From the NCBI GenBank assembly GCA_946811185.2, contig OX328096.1, forward strand, positions 20,959,881-21,023,880: DNA of 64,000 nucleotides, in the 5' to 3' direction. The stretch's first letter is position 1; the number at the start of each line of letters is the position of its first letter. This stretch comes from Hippopus hippopus. Lineage: Eukaryota > Mollusca > Bivalvia > Cardiida > Cardiidae. Position numbers and translations under genes: made by a program. The notes beneath the pieces are model-generated. The model was given only the letters and a program-made list of their open reading frames with translations, did no database searches and was not told the DNA's origin. Positions 57,501 through 64,000 of this stretch are shown here, piece after piece.

Positions 57501-58797
57501 TGGGAGAGGAATACCCCCAAGATTTGGTGGACCTCCCAACTTTCAGAAGCAACAAGAGTTTGGTTTCAGCAAACCCTTCAGCCCAGGGAACAGCCAGTCA
57601 GTATTCATTGGGAATGAGGGGCATCCAAACACTAATGCTCCTAATTTTTTCCATCATAACCAAGAGCCTGTTCCCATGAATCACAACTTTCCACCTTCTC
57701 AGATGAATGGCCTGCCAGCTCAGATGAGTGGACCCCCTCCTCATATGAATTGTCCGCCTCCTCATATGAATGGCCCGCCTCCTCAGATTAATGGTCCACC
57801 ACCTCAGATGAATGGCTTGCCTCCTCAGATGAATGGTCCGCCTCCTCAGATGAATGGCCCACCTCCTCAGATGAATTTTCAGTCTCCAAATAACCCACAG
57901 AGGTTTCAAGGACCTCCTCCCCAACCACACACAGCTCCATCTAATTTCAGTGGTGGCAGTGACAACACTTTACAAGGCTGTAGACCCTCTTTTTCAAATT
58001 TTGTGGGACAGACAGGGCCAAATCAATTCAAAGTTCACAGTTTAAACCCTGAAAGGCCCCCCAATCCAAATGAATTCAATCAAACATCAGTTCCAGCTAA
58101 CAAACAGTTTGATCAAGTGAATCTTACAGCTAATGTACCAGCCCCATACAGACCAAACTTTCAAAACACCAACTTCTTTGCAAATCCCCCAGAGTCAATA
58201 CAAGTAAGAGGACAGGATCAGAATCAAAATGATTTTACAATGACTGGAAATTTAGACCAACAGGCAAATTCCAGACTTGTATTCAGCAATCCACATCAAA
58301 TGAAGGGAAGTAATTCTGACTGTCAAGGTCAAAATACAGGAATAGGCTATGTAGACAATAGGTCGACATTCCAAGGTCAAAATCAAGGTCAGACTATGGG
58401 ACAGGATAACCAGTGTTGGAATTCAAATAACTCACATTCTAGCAATTCACACTGCAACATGGAACCATTACAAATGGGAAAAATGAATATTATAGGAAAC
58501 CAGTCGCAAAGGTTTGAACAGAAAGGAGGACACCAGCCTGGTTTTCAAACTGGACAAATGACCTCGACTTCCACACAACCTGGTAACCATGGATACCAAC
58601 CACAAGGATGTGATAGGAACAATACCTTTGAAATGAGACCAAATAGAAATTCTGGAGGATTTTCAAGGTTTCAAGCTCCACAACCAGCAGTAGGAATGTA
58701 TGATCCTGGCATCAAGAATAAAAATTTCAAGAACATGCAAAATTGTAATGTTCAAGCTGGACACATTGTAGATCATAGATTTGTACAGGGAAACTAA
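45592..58797 (+). CDS. NAF1: H/ACA ribonucleoprotein assembly factor Naf1
   Basis: Eight exons: 45592-46025, 49744-49843, 50457-50550, 52411-52493, 53441-53601, 54564-54615, 56763-56916, 57320-58797; all phases agree and give 851 aa. NAF1 binds dyskerin and escorts nascent H/ACA snoRNPs and telomerase RNP in the nucleus before GAR1 replaces it. The N-terminal 145 residues are Ser/Glu rich and end in an acidic run (DDSSDTDDDSDDSSDADS). Exons 3-6 form the Gar1/Naf1 core (about residues 179-308): ELPPLEELTITVDE, VGTVASIVG, LFVEGHKVLGQVFEVFGPV, YSIRFN, GIKPGTKVYCAP and IKGSDASWEDNNEPP. Exon 7 gives LEFSDDEEEKRAKAKRK, a basic tract. The single large last exon (492 residues) is Gln/Asn/Pro/Gly rich and low complexity with a heptapeptide array, much longer than vertebrate NAF1 tails. 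The exon 5 donor (AAAAG|GTTTTT) is weak but forced by phase. Exon 1 has a second possible donor at 46048, rejected on phase. Confidence 0.93.
46110..46331 (+). mobile_element. family 1 foldback copy after NAF1 exon 1
   Basis: TTAACTCTCTACCACACAAC to ACTTCGATAAAAGAG. Begins 85 bp after the exon 1 donor. Confidence 0.8.
47215..48055 (+). repeat. composite bivalve-type repeat with internal units, NAF1 intron 1
   Basis: Begins TTAGCTCACCTGAGCACAAC and GTCGTCCGTTGTGAGTCG, contains three units of about 170 bp with CTGGTCAGATTTTGAAATAA and TTTCACAGAAATG, and ends GGCCCTCTTGTTGTATTTTA. A run of 17 G lies at about 47586-47602. Confidence 0.75.
48675..48901 (-). mobile_element. family 1 foldback copy
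   Basis: TTAACCCTGTACCAAACAAC to GTGGTAAAGGTTTAA; arms uneven (TGGTGGTTATCAGAAT). Confidence 0.7.
48985..49322 (+). mobile_element. partial and full family 1 copies
   Basis: A solo hairpin remnant at about 48985-49070 and a copy at 49133-49322 (TTAACCCTTTACCAAACAAT to AATATGGTTAA) directly before the 150-bp foldback at 49373. Confidence 0.7.
49373..49523. repeat. 150-bp foldback in NAF1 intron 1
   Basis: Two arms of about 70 bp pair almost perfectly: TTTCATCAGCTTGTGGTTAA at the left meets its complement at the right end, and the centre reads CGAGTGCCGTAAGGCACGAG. In the NAF1 transcript this would fold into one long hairpin. Frames on the minus strand here result from the symmetry. Confidence 0.85.
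50162..50415 (+). mobile_element. family 2 foldback before NAF1 exon 3
   Basis: TGAACCATGCTTAATGCATC to CACAGAGCATGGCTCA; ends 42 bp before exon 3. Confidence 0.75.
50589..50667 (+). mobile_element. family 1 deletion derivative lacking the hairpin
   Basis: AACCCTTCACCACACTATTC, the TGACCCTGAAAAAGAGACC block, then the right end TTAGTAAAGGGTAAA only 79 bp later. It lies 39 bp after NAF1 exon 3. Confidence 0.65.
50667..50894 (-). mobile_element. family 2 foldback after NAF1 exon 3
   Basis: ATGCATCTCATTGATGCATC to GCAGAGCATGGCTCA; inner hairpin CAGCCTGCGCAGTCAGGGCA. Confidence 0.8.
50995..51187 (+). mobile_element. family 1 foldback copy
   Basis: TTAACACTTCACCACACTAT to TTTGGTAAAGAGTTAA; right arm of the palindrome partly lost. 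Confidence 0.7.
51450..51891 (+). mobile_element. family 2 foldback with internal tandem duplication
   Basis: TGAGTCATGTTCTATGGAAA, then the inner hairpin plus body occurs twice (51495-51672 and 51680-51855) before the right end GTCAGAGCATGGCCCA. Confidence 0.75.
52019..52247 (-). mobile_element. TTAAC foldback family (family 1), reference copy
   Basis: Best-preserved member, 229 bp, in NAF1 intron 3. Both ends are TTAAC inverted repeats (TTAACTGTTTACCAAAC; GTTTGGTAAAGGGTTAA). The centre is a perfect palindrome of 66 bp: GAAAACATTGTGGGAAAAGG, AGAAAATGCTGGTTACCAGC and the complements. One flank always carries a conserved 'TCCAAATTGAAAGC..TTGCAGACGAC' block and the other 'CGACCC.GAG.AAGAAGGC'. 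I call a copy plus when the CGACCC side comes first. TTAA as a shared end fits a piggyBac-type target (inference). Confidence 0.9.
52608..52800 (-). mobile_element. family 1 foldback, one arm lost
   Basis: TTAACTCTTTAACAAACAAC to GTTAGTAAATGGGTTAA, 115 bp after NAF1 exon 4. Further decayed pieces lie at 53030-53370. Confidence 0.7.
53625..53815 (-). mobile_element. family 2 foldback abutting NAF1 exon 5
   Basis: TTGAGCCATGCCCAGCAAAT to CAGAGCATATCTCA; the inner hairpin is reduced to GACTGACCTGGATCGA. It starts only 24 bp after the exon 5 donor. Confidence 0.65.
53900..54104 (-). mobile_element. family 1 foldback copy
   Basis: CGCTTTACAAAACAAAAAAA to TTGGTACAGGG; arms eroded (AAAATGTTGCTGACCAGCAT). 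Confidence 0.65.
55030..55258 (+). mobile_element. family 1 foldback copy
   Basis: TTAACCCTTTACCACACAAT to GTTTGGTAAAGAGTTAA, full length with near-perfect palindrome. Confidence 0.85.
55470..55729 (+). mobile_element. family 2 foldback copy, NAF1 intron 6
   Basis: CCGTTCTCTGTGAAAAGGTG to TTAAACCCCCGTCTACCAGG; inner hairpin TAGCCTGCACAGTACATGCA. Confidence 0.75.
55978..56238 (+). mobile_element. family 2 foldback copy, NAF1 intron 6
   Basis: CGAGTCATGCTTTGTGAAAA to TTTTGCCAGAGCCTAGTTCA; inner hairpin CAGCCTGCAGAGTTCGTGCA. Confidence 0.8.
56456..56594 (-). mobile_element. family 1 foldback, truncated by a family 2 element
   Basis: TTAACTCTTTACCAAACAAC through one palindrome arm, then the sequence switches at GTTGGCCC into the family 2 copy at 56596-56740. 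Confidence 0.7.
56596..56740 (-). mobile_element. family 2 foldback before NAF1 exon 7
   Basis: Left half missing; inner hairpin TCAGCCTGAGTGGACTGGGA; right end ATGGAGCATGGCTCA lies 22 bp before exon 7. Confidence 0.75.
56938..57078 (+). mobile_element. family 1 foldback, right flank missing
   Basis: AACAGTTCTGTGTTTTAACT, then the altered but still symmetrical palindrome GAAGGAAATGCTGGTAATCA. It starts 22 bp after the NAF1 exon 7 donor. Confidence 0.7.
57703..57890 (+). repeat. coding 21-bp minisatellite in NAF1 exon 8
   Basis: Nine near-identical 21-bp units encode the heptad (Q/H)MNGPPP, with variants QMNGLPA, QMSGPPP, HMNCPPP and QINGPPP, ending at QMNFQSP. All units are in frame, so copy-number change would alter protein length without breaking it. 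Confidence 0.9.
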
Positions 58798-58831
58798 ATA
58801 TTGTGTTGTTACAGATCATGTTCCTAGTGTA

Positions 58832-59254
58832 CTCTTTACCAGATCTTTCAAGTTTAAACCTTGCCACATTAAAAGCCTTTGCAGACAACAGATGTGGCTC
58901 AAAGCATAAGATTTGTCTGTAAAAAGGTAAGAAAACACTTTCAGAAAAGGAGAAGATAATGGTGATCTGCATTTTTTCCTTTCTGTCAATGTTTTATAAA
59001 GTCCCCATTCACAGGATTATGAAAACACAGACTTAGGAAAGAATTGACCCTTTACCACACAACCATGACTTTAAACAACCGTGATATAGAAGCCTTTTGA
59101 AAACATTGTGGGAAAAGGAGAAAATGCTGGTAACCCACAATGTTTTCTACCATTCCCAAAATAAATTCATATTCTTTGACCACATTTCTTTTGTTGTGTG
59201 CAAATGCTTTAAATTTGGACTAGTCTAAAATTTTGTCATTTGTTATAGAGCTAA
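58832..59254. mobile_element. two family 1 copies just after NAF1
   Basis: An eroded minus copy to about 59045 and a plus copy 59044-59254 whose right palindrome arm is shortened (GGTAACCCACAATG). The second contains AATAAA at 59160, a possible poly(A) signal for NAF1. Confidence 0.65.
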
Positions 59255-59387
59255 GTGCTTGTCTTTTTCAAAGTGTATGTGTATATTGGGACAGTTATAT
59301 ATTTACATCATTAAAACGCAATTTATGCTACTTTTAGATCTTCTAGAAACCAGGAACAAGAAAAGAAATGGAGTCCCTGTCTGTCTT

Positions 59388-59783
59388 TTAACCCTTAACC
59401 ACACAATCCCGAGTTTTAATGACCATGAGAAAGAAGTCTTCTGAAAACATTATGGGAAAAGGAGAAAATGCTGGTTACCAGCATTTTCTCCTTTTCCCAC
59501 AATGTTTTACCCTATCAAAGACATCAGTCATCTTTTAAGCTACATTTGTTGTCCACTTTACCCATTACCAAACAACAATGTAAGACAGGGCTAAACTGAA
59601 GGCAGTTGTAAATGACAAATAAGATGTGTCTTAAATGACAGGATTTGTCTTTGAAAGGATAGGAAAACTCTGTAGGAAAAGAAGAAAATGCTGGTTATCA
59701 AGAGTCTTCTTTTCCCAATATGTTTTCAAAAGCCCTTTTTCTCAATGTGGTTTAAAGACAGGGCTATTTTGGTAAAAGATTAA
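59388..59783. mobile_element. two family 1 copies, opposite orientation
   Basis: Plus copy 59388 to about 59556 with an intact palindrome but a short right flank; minus copy about 59556-59783 ending TTTTGGTAAAAGATTAA. Confidence 0.75.
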
Positions 59784-60021
59784 GAGAAATTTCAAGTTTG
59801 TCAGCAATATGTTTGCATTGAAAAGTTGACATACACATGTAATTATCACATGACATTATTTTCTTTTTCAACTACCATATCTTAATTCTTCAAAGTAATA
59901 TAAAGAAAGTTTACATGAAAAGTGTAGTTCATGAAATGGTTAGGGAACACTCAGTTTAGACATTTGATGTTTTGGATACTCGAGTGATGAAGAAATAGTT
60001 TTGATTTTTTAGTATGCTAAG

Positions 60022-60460
60022 TGATTCTTTACCGCACAAGCCCTAGTTTTAATGACCTGAAAAAAGGCGGCTTTTGAAAACATTGTGAGAAAAGGAGAAA
60101 ATGCTGGTAACCGGCATTTTCTCCTTTTCCCACAATGTTTTCTATCCTATCAATGACAGAAATCATTGTTTACATCACACTTAATTTGTCGTCTGCAAAT
60201 GCTTTCAATTTGGCCTGGTCCGCAATTTTGTTGTTTGCTACAGGGTTAAGCATAAGCCCTTACAACACAACCAAAGTTTTGGACCTGTGAACTTTAGAAA
60301 GCATTTGCAAAGAATAAATTAAACGTGCGAAAATGATGGCAGAAAGGGAAGAAAGAATTGTGTGAAAAGGGGAAAATGCTGCTTACCAGCATTCTCTACT
60401 TTTCCCACATAGTTTTCAAAATGTTTTTTCCTCAGGATGGTTTGATATGTTCAAACATTG
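60022..60460. mobile_element. two family 1 copies, opposite orientation
   Basis: Plus copy 60022-60249 (CTTTACCGCACAAGCCCTAG to GCTACAGGGTTAA; near-perfect palindrome with ACCGGCAT) and an eroded minus copy to about 60460. A decayed trace follows at 60740-60820. Confidence 0.75.
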
Positions 60461-60804
60461 TTTACTAACTGAAATTTCAGGTGCTAGCAATGCAGTTGTT
60501 TTTTAAACTTTATGGTTCAGATAAGCACATGACATATATACAAGTAGCTTTCTTTCGCGAGAACTGAGCACATGCTGAATGAGTTGTATGATTACTTTTT
60601 CATTGTTTACAACCATGAATTGATATTCTGAAGAAATGTTAATTAAAGTTGGCCAGAAAAAGAGTAGTTCTGTAATTACTTAGATATGAAACATGTCAGA
60701 TAACTTGGTGTGGGAATAAGACATTGTTGTGAATTTTTTATTATGTCCAGCTTACTAGACATCAAAATTTTAGACTTGAACAAATTGAAAACATTAGCAC
60801 AAGA

Positions 60805-61475
60805 CGAATGAAATGTAGTAACTAGAAATAGCGCAAGGGCAACATGTCAAGCGCACCATGGGGGATTTTAAATGGCATATCAAGTCACAAAGGAGAATAA
60901 TTATGCCAAACTACATTAAAATATATCCAAAACGTAGAATTCACGGCTCGAACATGTTCTTCTAATGACTATTTTATCATTTGACCTTTCAGTGTGACCT
61001 TGAGCTTGGACCTTATTGAACAAATGACTCAAATGGCAGTTCTGCTGGTAAAGGAGACCACTTGTGTAAAATTATTTTTAAATCCATTGATAAATGTAGG
61101 AGCTGTAACTAGGACAAGCTCTATTGAAGACAGTTTTATCATTTGACCTATAAGTGTGACCTTGAACAAATGATTCAAATGTCACTTCTACTGGTAAAGA
61201 AGGAAATATATTTAAAATTATTTTGAAATCCATCAATAAATGTAGAAGTTGTAGCTCATTAATGGCAATTTTATCATTTGACCTTCAGGTATGACCTTGA
61301 CCCTGGACCTACCTGAATAAATGTTTCAAATGGCACGTCTACTCATACAGGAGAGCAACTGTGCCAAATTATTTTGAAATCCATTCATAAATGTAGGAGT
61401 TCTGGTTCTTACAGACGGACACACAGACATATACCAAAGCAATAATGTGACAACTATGCCTCGCTCAATGCAAGT
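60805..61475 (+). repeat. composite repeat with three internal units
   Basis: Starts AGTAACTAGAAATAGCGCAA and ends ACAGACGGACACACAGACAT followed by ATGCCTCGCTCAATGCAAG. Internal units of about 130-170 bp share ATTTTATCATTTGACCTT, GTGACCTTGA and AAATCCATTGATAAATGTAG. Confidence 0.7.
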
Positions 61476-61611
61476 GGTAGTTGTCTTGGAGAGGGAAGAA
61501 AGTAATGTGGGAAAGGGAGAAAATGAATTTCCACAGTACTTTCTTCTTCCTCAGGATAGATGCCAACCCAAGTAGCTCTGTCGATGACATAAAGGACTTC
61601 AAACAGAGGGT

Positions 61612-61770
61612 ACCTTTTGGAATTTCGAGCACAGCAGGTTCTTTCCGGCTATTGATGATAGTAATTGCGACAGGATCTATTCCTCTCTCTCACCCCTGAT
61701 TGTTGTTTCAGAGATTATTAAGTGGGAAAGCAGCCATTAGCTGGGGAAGACTATTGTGACAAGTACTGGT
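61612..61770 (+). mobile_element. SINE fragment with conserved core, copy 3
   Basis: TTCTTTCCGGCTATTGATGA, TAGTAATTGCGACAGGATCT and GTGGGAAAGCAGCC follow in the same order as in the copy at 7905-8125. The tRNA-like head is missing. Confidence 0.55.
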
Positions 61771-61849
61771 AACAAAAGGGCAATTGGTCCCAGAGCGCTT
61801 ACCCGAGTAAAGTCATCCGGGGTTGATAAAGCTGAAGAATTCCTGATTT

Positions 61850-62320
61850 TAATGATGTCAAACACGTGAGAGTAAGTGACATAGTTTTTAACCCAACATG
61901 ACCGAATTTCAAACTTGTCCAAAATACCAATACAAAATAACAAGACAAACATTCTGACCAAGTTTTAAGAGTATCAGGCTGAAAATGTGGCCTCCGGACT
62001 GCACACAGTTTTTCTAAGATTTTGCCCAGTGACCAACTTTTCAATCTGACATGACCCAATTTCAAACTTGTCCGAGATATTATCAAGACAACCTTTCTGT
62101 TTCATGAGTATCAGTCTGAAAATGTGGCTGCTAGACTGCACACAAGGCTTTTCTAAGATTTGGTCCAGTGACCTACTTTTTGACCCAACATGACCCAATT
62201 CTAAACTTGCGCGAGATATCAAGACAAACATTCTGACCTAGTTTCATGACTATTGAGCTGAAAATGTGGCTGTTAGGGTGCACACAAGGCTTATATTTGA
62301 TTTGACCTACAGAGAGTTTG
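61850..62320 (+). repeat. 145-bp type repeat, three to four units
   Basis: Units with ACATGACCCAATTTCAAACT, AGACAAACATTCTGACC and GAAAATGTGGCTGCTAGACT repeat at about 130-150 bp. Neither terminal block of the longer array is present. Confidence 0.75.
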
Positions 62321-62683
62321 GTTAAAAATTTCAGTTTTGTCTATCAGTATCTATTCAAATTGTGATGGAACAGCTTATGTGATTGCTGCCAGACATACAA
62401 GGAGGAGAATATGGCAGTAACCAGTTTTTGGCTTGGATAACAACAGGGCTTCTACAAGAACTTTAGGTTTCCTTTAGAATAGTCATGCTAAAATGCCCAA
62501 TTTGAATTTTGCAACAGCAAAAGGGTCAAAATAAATGAAATGGTCCACTTTTACAAACATCTAACATTTTATTACTGCTTGCAGGACAAGAACATTAGAT
62601 TAATAGTATACAACACACTGTAATAATCATACCTGTTATAAATTTCTGGAAACAAAAGACTTATTATAATAAGGTCTACGACC

Positions 62684-62880
62684 CCTAACTCATCGGTAAA
62701 TATCTTGTAACATCGATGTTTTCTTAAAGGCTATTCGGCCAATCTCGGCATCTTCCGTCTTTTAATATGAGAGTTGGGGGGCAGTAGACTCACTAACTCA
62801 TCTGTAAATATCATGTAACATTGCCATTTTCGTAAACGCTATTTGGCCAATCTCGGCAGCTTCCGTCTTTTTATATCAAA
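62684..62880 (+). repeat. two-copy tandem duplication, 108-bp step
   Basis: CTAACTCATCGGTAAATATC recurs 108 bp later with one change, and GGCCAATCTCGGCATCTTCC recurs at the same distance. No coding potential seen. Confidence 0.7.
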
Positions 62881-62895
62881 TACTGAATTTTTCTT

Positions 62896-63030
62896 TTTGC
62901 AAAATTGAAAACATTGTGGGAAAAGGAGGAAATGCTGGTTACCAGCATTTTCTCCTTTTTCCAAAATGTTTTCAAAAGCCTTTTTCAATAGGGTTTTTAA
63001 AACTGCCGATTTGCAGAAAAGGCTTAAAGG
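62896..63030 (-). mobile_element. family 1 foldback, centre and one flank
   Basis: GAAAACATTGTGGGAAAAGG and AAATGCTGGTTACCAGCATT, then GGGTTTTTAAAACTGCCG; outer ends lost. Confidence 0.7.
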
Positions 63031-63069
63031 CCCCAGTAAAGGCCAAAATATCAAAACAGGTATCATAAT

Positions 63070-63364
63070 ACATTTAAATTGAAATCATACCATTTAAAAG
63101 TATGGAAAATGTTGTTGAGAAGACAGTCTGTTATCATGTGGTTGGGCCGTATGTTAGTCGCTGGCAGAAAAAAGTATTTTAAAATCAGGCAAAAAGTAAA
63201 CAAAAGACACAGCTACCTGGCAGGTTTTAACCTAGTTTTAGAATTAATTTCTCTGTCAGCAACTAAGACTTGGATCAATCATACAATGACAGATTGTTAT
63301 CTTCACAATAATTTCCATACTTTTAAATGGTATGATTTTAATTCAAATGCATTTAAACATCCAC
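63070..63364. mobile_element. foldback MITE of about 295 bp
   Basis: AAATCATACCATTTAAAAGT and ATGGAAA pair with the complement at 63320-63350, and GAGAAGACAGTCTGTT pairs with ACAGATTGTTATCTTC. Spacer about 130 bp. A 127-residue plus-strand frame spans it but is a by-product. Confidence 0.7.
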
Positions 63365-63446
63365 TTTGTTTACATTTGGCCTTTATTGTTATTTTAAATA
63401 GCAATTGTAACTCTTACAGAAATAAATATCCTAATGGAGGTCTACA

Positions 63447-64000
63447 GACAAGAGGGTCATGATGGCCCTGAAGTCGCTCAAGCTTTCATAATTATTGGAC
63501 TGAAAAATTGGCCTCTAGCTTGTACACAAGCTTTTTCTAGAATTTCTCTCAGTGACCTACTTTTTAGCCAAACATAGCCTATTTTCCCATTGTAGATATC
63601 AAAACAAAGATTCTGACCACCTTTCATAAGTATTGGACAGAAAATGTTGACTCTAGAGCTACACAAGATATTTTAAAGATTTGACCTTGTGACCCATTTT
63701 CAAACTCATACAAGATATCATCAAGACAAACATTCTGACCAAGTTTCATGAGTATTGCACTGAAATTGTGGCCTCTACAGCGTATATAATGTTTTTCTAA
63801 GATTTGACCTAGTGGAATATTTTTTGACCCAATGTGACCCATTTTCAAACTCGTCCAAGAAATCATCAAGACAAACATTTCGACCAACTTTCAAGAGTTT
63901 TGGACTGAAAATGTGGCTTCTAGAGCATACACAAGGTTGTTCTAAGATCTGACCTAGTGACCTAGTTTTTGACCTGATGTGACCCATTTTCAACCTTGTT
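63447..64000 (+). repeat. 145-bp tandem array, left part, runs off the window
   Basis: Starts with ACAAGAGGGTCATGATGGCC and continues with units like those at 15698-17408. Its first two units match the first two of that array almost word for word, including the AACATAGCC variant, so whole arrays move or are copied together. Confidence 0.85.

Noticed and set aside
57598..57930. 110-residue minus-strand frame with IHLRRW repeats
   Set aside because: Antisense shadow of the NAF1 heptapeptide array.
63079..63462. 127-residue plus-strand frame
   Set aside because: It spans a foldback element and reads the two complementary arms; composition does not look like a protein.
1..64000. CRISPR array or phage-type defence island
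   Set aside because: The regular repeats are eukaryotic foldbacks and tandem arrays without unique equal-length spacers, and the genes are intron-bearing.

Overview
The window looks like nuclear DNA of a bivalve mollusc. Three things point that way: multi-exon genes with GT-AG introns, a very high load of short inverted-repeat elements, and the 145-bp arrays built on a 'GACCTAGTGACCTAGTTTTTGACC' type unit (quoted only as a type) that are common in bivalve assemblies. A dreissenid is my guess, at low confidence. Most listed open frames are chance or repeat-borne; four real host genes can be assembled.

Layout. 0.4-2.8 kb: a two-exon transposase gene (THAP zinc finger plus HTH plus DDE domain, minus strand), frameshifted in the zinc finger. 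4.33-5.64 kb: a mariner element with both ends intact and a dead transposase. 6.5-9.5 kb and 22.5-24.4 kb (both minus): two paralogous two-exon genes for small secreted proteins with a signal peptide, a PAN/apple-like domain and a C-type lectin domain; exon lengths (310 and 389 bp) and splice phase are identical. Matching flanks show that a larger block (about 6.5-17.4 kb versus 22.4-26.7 kb) was duplicated in the same orientation. Between the copies lie a 63-bp minisatellite, a 145-bp array, SINEs, two Tc1 remnants and foldbacks.

30.5-58.8 kb: a head-to-head pair. TIMM23 (minus, 7 exons, 197 aa, inner-membrane protein translocase channel) and NAF1 (plus, 8 exons, 851 aa, H/ACA snoRNP assembly factor) start 343 bp apart. 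The shared promoter holds a perfect NRF-1-like palindrome, an ETS/GABP-like site, an E-box and, on the NAF1 side, a TATA-like box. I derived every exon junction by hand and all phases are compatible, leaving one open frame per gene.

The introns of this pair and the flanks (58.8-64 kb) are packed with three families of foldback elements: a 230-bp family with TTAAC ends and a central palindrome of about 65 bp (more than 40 copies or fragments), a 260-bp family with a GC-rich 'CAGCCTGCGCAG' hairpin, and a 200-bp family with a 'CAGTCTGATCTTG' hairpin. They are the most striking unexplained structure here. I saw no CRISPR, no convincing rRNA or functional tRNA, and no antiviral or toxin system.
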